A stretch of DNA of 7,239 nucleotides from an uncultured Lachnospiraceae bacterium (GTDB lineage Bacteria; Bacillota_A; Clostridia; Lachnospirales; Lachnospiraceae): NCBI GenBank assembly GCA_910587495.1, contig CAJUMT010000178.1:1-7239 (forward strand), read 5' to 3'. This document shows positions 5,496 to 7,239 of the stretch, one piece after another. The translations under genes and the position numbers were made by a program. A model generated the notes under the pieces. It was not told the DNA's origin, made no database searches, and saw nothing but the letters and a program-made list of their open reading frames with translations. Each line of letters begins with the position of its first letter. The first letter of the stretch is position 1.

Positions 5496-5508
5496 AGGAA
5501 AAATTCCT
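5496..5508. repeat. Short inverted repeat in the divergent intergenic region
   Basis: AGGAA, three A residues, TTCCT: five-base arms forming a near-palindrome between the two divergent promoters. It could be a weak regulatory site for either operon, but arms this short can arise by chance. Confidence 0.2.
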
Positions 5509-5518
5509 GTTTTTGTAA

Positions 5519-5548
5519 TAGACGGATATCTCTGTAGTATGATATAAT
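5519..5548 (+). promoter_or_regulatory. Promoter of the chemoreceptor gene
   Basis: A perfect TATAAT (5543-5548) has TAGACG (5519-5524, four of six matches to TTGACA) 18 bases upstream. Transcription would start near 5555, about 34 bases before the ATG. I found no convincing sigma-28 (flagellar) motif, which might have been expected for a chemotaxis gene. Confidence 0.45.
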
Positions 5549-5562
5549 AACCCATATAATAA
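5542..5562 (+). repeat. 9-bp direct repeat ATATAATAA, twin -10-like elements
   Basis: ATATAATAA occurs at 5542-5550 and again at 5554-5562, twelve bases apart, each containing a perfect TATAAT. Only the first has a plausible -35 box, so the second may be a chance AT-rich copy, an alternative start, or a site where RNA polymerase pauses. Confidence 0.4.
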
Positions 5563-5588
5563 TTACTAAGACCAAGGGGAGAAAAGAG

Positions 5589-7239
5589 ATGAAGAGTATC
5601 CGCAAGAAGATTACAGTATGCCTGATGGCAACGGTTGTGATCGCACTGATTGCAGTGGGGACTTCCAGTATTACGCTGAATTACAGGAACACTATCACCA
5701 CTGTGGATCAAATGATGAGCGAGACTGCAGTGTTGGCGGCAGAGCGCATTGAACAGGAATTGATCGCCTATAAGAACGTGGCCATGGACACAGGCTGCAT
5801 TTCGCAGTTGTCTGATGACGAGGTATCAGTCGAAGAAAAGCGCGCTATTATTGATGAACGCGTCAGTATGCATGGTTTTCAACGGGGTAATATCATCGGC
5901 ATGGATGGTTACAGCATTTTTGACGGAAATGATTATTCGGATCGGGAGTATGTAAAACACGCGATGCAGGGAGAGGTCTATGTATCAGAACCTTTGATCA
6001 GCAAGATCACCGGAGAATTGTCCATTATGGTAGCTGCACCGCTTTATTCCGGCGGAAGCCGGGGCGCCCAGATCGCGGGCGTAGTTTACTTTGTACCGCC
6101 GGAGACCTTTTTAAATAATATTGTTTCCTCCATAAAGCTTGGTCCGAGCAGCCGGGCTTATATGATCAACAAGTCGGGCGTCACCATCGCGGATGTTACA
6201 CTGGAGACGATTACGACGCAGAATATTGAGGAGGAAGCAAAAAGTGATTCGTCTTTGAAAGAACTGGCTTCCATACATGAGGCGATGCGGCAGGGAGAGA
6301 ACGGTTTTGGAAGTTTCCATGATTCTGACGGAGCCCGGTTTACTGCTTATGCGCCTGTGGGAGGAACAGACGGCTGGAGCGTTGCCGTCACCGCATTACA
6401 GTCGGAGTATCTGTCTGATACATTGTTTGGCATTGTGATTAACCTGACTGTGATCGTGGTTTCTATTCTGGCGTCTATCGTAGTGGCTTTGAAGCTGTCC
6501 AGCAATATCAGCGTACCTATGCGTGCCTGTGCAGAACGGATGAAGCTTTTGGTTGAAGGTGATTTGAAATCACCGGTTCCGCAAGTCAGAGGTCAGGACG
6601 AGACGGCGGAACTGACCCGCTCTACAGCGGATATGGTGTCAGGGCTTAATACCATTATCAACGATATCGGTTATCTTTTAAACGAGATGGCTAATAAGAA
6701 TTTTGATATTCAGTCTTCCCACCGGGAAGAGTATGTGGGCGAATTTCAGAGTATTCTGTCGTCCATGCGCAATCTTAAGGTAGAACTGAGCAATACGATA
6801 CGTCAGATCGACACTTCCGCCAATCAGGTATCCTCTGCCAGCGGGCAGGTGTCTGTGGGAGCGCAGAGTTTAAGCCAGGGTTCTATTGAACAGGCCAGCT
6901 CCGTGGAGGAGTTAGCGGCTACGATTGCGGATATCTCTGAGAGCGCCAAGAAGACAGCCGCTGCCGCGGAGGAAGCAGGGCAGTTTGTGGGTCAGGCAGG
7001 CGCGCAGCTGGGCGTCAGCATGGAGTATGTCAAAGAGCTGAATACGGCGATGGAGAAGATATCCGATTCTTCAGAAGAGATATCCAGGATTATTGCCGTG
7101 ATCGAGAATATTGCGTTCCAGACCAATATTCTGGCTCTGAATGCCGCGGTGGAAGCTGCCCGGGCAGGTACTTCCGGCAAAGGCTTTGCGGTTGTTGCCG
7201 ATGAGGTGCGTAATCTTGCATCCAAGTCAGACGAGGCTG
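5589..7239 (+). CDS. Methyl-accepting chemotaxis protein with extracellular Cache-type sensor (3' end outside window)
   Basis: 550 residues are visible with no stop. A short basic start (MKSIRKK) leads into membrane helix 1 (about 9-29). An extracellular sensor of about 30-275 follows, with Cache features: DGYSIFDGNDYSDREYVK, the G-E-VYVSEPLISKITGEL segment, VAAPLYSG, and a second lobe from about 186. Membrane helix 2 is about 279-303, then a HAMP linker (about 304-355) and the coiled-coil signalling domain. The signalling tip (about 507-535) holds the highly conserved ENIAFQTNILALNAA and GKGFAVVADEVRNLA blocks that contact CheA and CheW. Candidate methylation-region residues lie around SIEQASSVEELAATI (432-446). 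The descending arm is beyond the window edge. The ATG at 5589 has AGGGGAG seven bases upstream. The ligand is not predictable; many Cache receptors sense amino acids or organic acids. Confidence 0.95.
   Translation, partial: MKSIRKKITVCLMATVVIALIAVGTSSITLNYRNTITTVDQMMSETAVLAAERIEQELIAYKNVAMDTGCISQLSDDEVSVEEKRAIIDERVSMHGFQRGNIIGMDGYSIFDGNDYSDREYVKHAMQGEVYVSEPLISKITGELSIMVAAPLYSGGSRGAQIAGVVYFVPPETFLNNIVSSIKLGPSSRAYMINKSGVTIADVTLETITTQNIEEEAKSDSSLKELASIHEAMRQGENGFGSFHDSDGARFTAYAPVGGTDGWSVAVTALQSEYLSDTLFGIVINLTVIVVSILASIVVALKLSSNISVPMRACAERMKLLVEGDLKSPVPQVRGQDETAELTRSTADMVSGLNTIINDIGYLLNEMANKNFDIQSSHREEYVGEFQSILSSMRNLKVELSNTIRQIDTSANQVSSASGQVSVGAQSLSQGSIEQASSVEELAATIADISESAKKTAAAAEEAGQFVGQAGAQLGVSMEYVKELNTAMEKISDSSEEISRIIAVIENIAFQTNILALNAAVEAARAGTSGKGFAVVADEVRNLASKSDEA

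Noticed and set aside
5470..5588. Sigma-28 (SigD) flagellar promoter for the chemoreceptor, based on CGGATAT at 5523-5529
   Set aside because: The -10-like match is one base off and no TAAA lies 14-16 bases upstream.

Overview
The window looks like chromosome of an anaerobic Firmicute of the Clostridia, most likely a Lachnospiraceae-type gut bacterium. This is inferred from gene content (a CD1871A-type CXXC small protein beside a TlpA-like lipoprotein and a polyferredoxin, plus a MocR regulator and a Cache chemoreceptor), strong AGGAGG-type ribosome binding sites, moderate GC and TTGACA/TATAAT-type promoters. No rRNA, tRNA, CRISPR array, insertion sequence or phage gene is visible, and no gap between genes exceeds 300 bases.

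Layout. (1) Positions 1-701, minus strand: the first codons of a probable sensor kinase and a complete OmpR-type response regulator, a two-component operon running off the left edge. (2) Positions 702-885: a divergent intergenic region with a promoter for each side. (3) Positions 886-2289, plus strand: a MocR-type (GntR helix-turn-helix plus aminotransferase fold) regulator. (4) Positions 2286-3908, plus strand: a compact operon of a YbjQ/UPF0145 protein, a two-helix membrane SPFH (stomatin/prohibitin-like) protein and a small ribbon-helix-helix DNA-binding protein. Its near-consensus promoter begins inside the stop codon of the MocR gene, and a 14-bp perfect palindrome lies over the predicted start site. 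(5) Positions 3903-5454, minus strand: a redox operon of a TlpA-like thiol-redox lipoprotein, a 50-residue CXXC membrane protein and a membrane polyferredoxin, with overlapping or touching reading frames. Its last gene overlaps the end of the ribbon-helix-helix gene by six bases tail to tail. (6) Positions 5455-5588: a divergent intergenic region. (7) Positions 5589-7239, plus strand: a methyl-accepting chemotaxis protein cut by the right edge just after the signalling tip.

How they may work together. The redox operon plausibly passes electrons through iron-sulfur clusters and membrane thiols to an extracytoplasmic thioredoxin-fold lipoprotein. The YbjQ-SPFH-ribbon-helix-helix operon is the least understood part: a cytoplasmic oligomer, a membrane scaffold and a DNA-binding protein that look obligately co-expressed. 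The MocR protein just upstream, or the ribbon-helix-helix protein itself, could control it. The two-component system and the chemoreceptor are standard sensory genes with no evident link to the rest. Everything here rests on reading the sequence; no database search was run.
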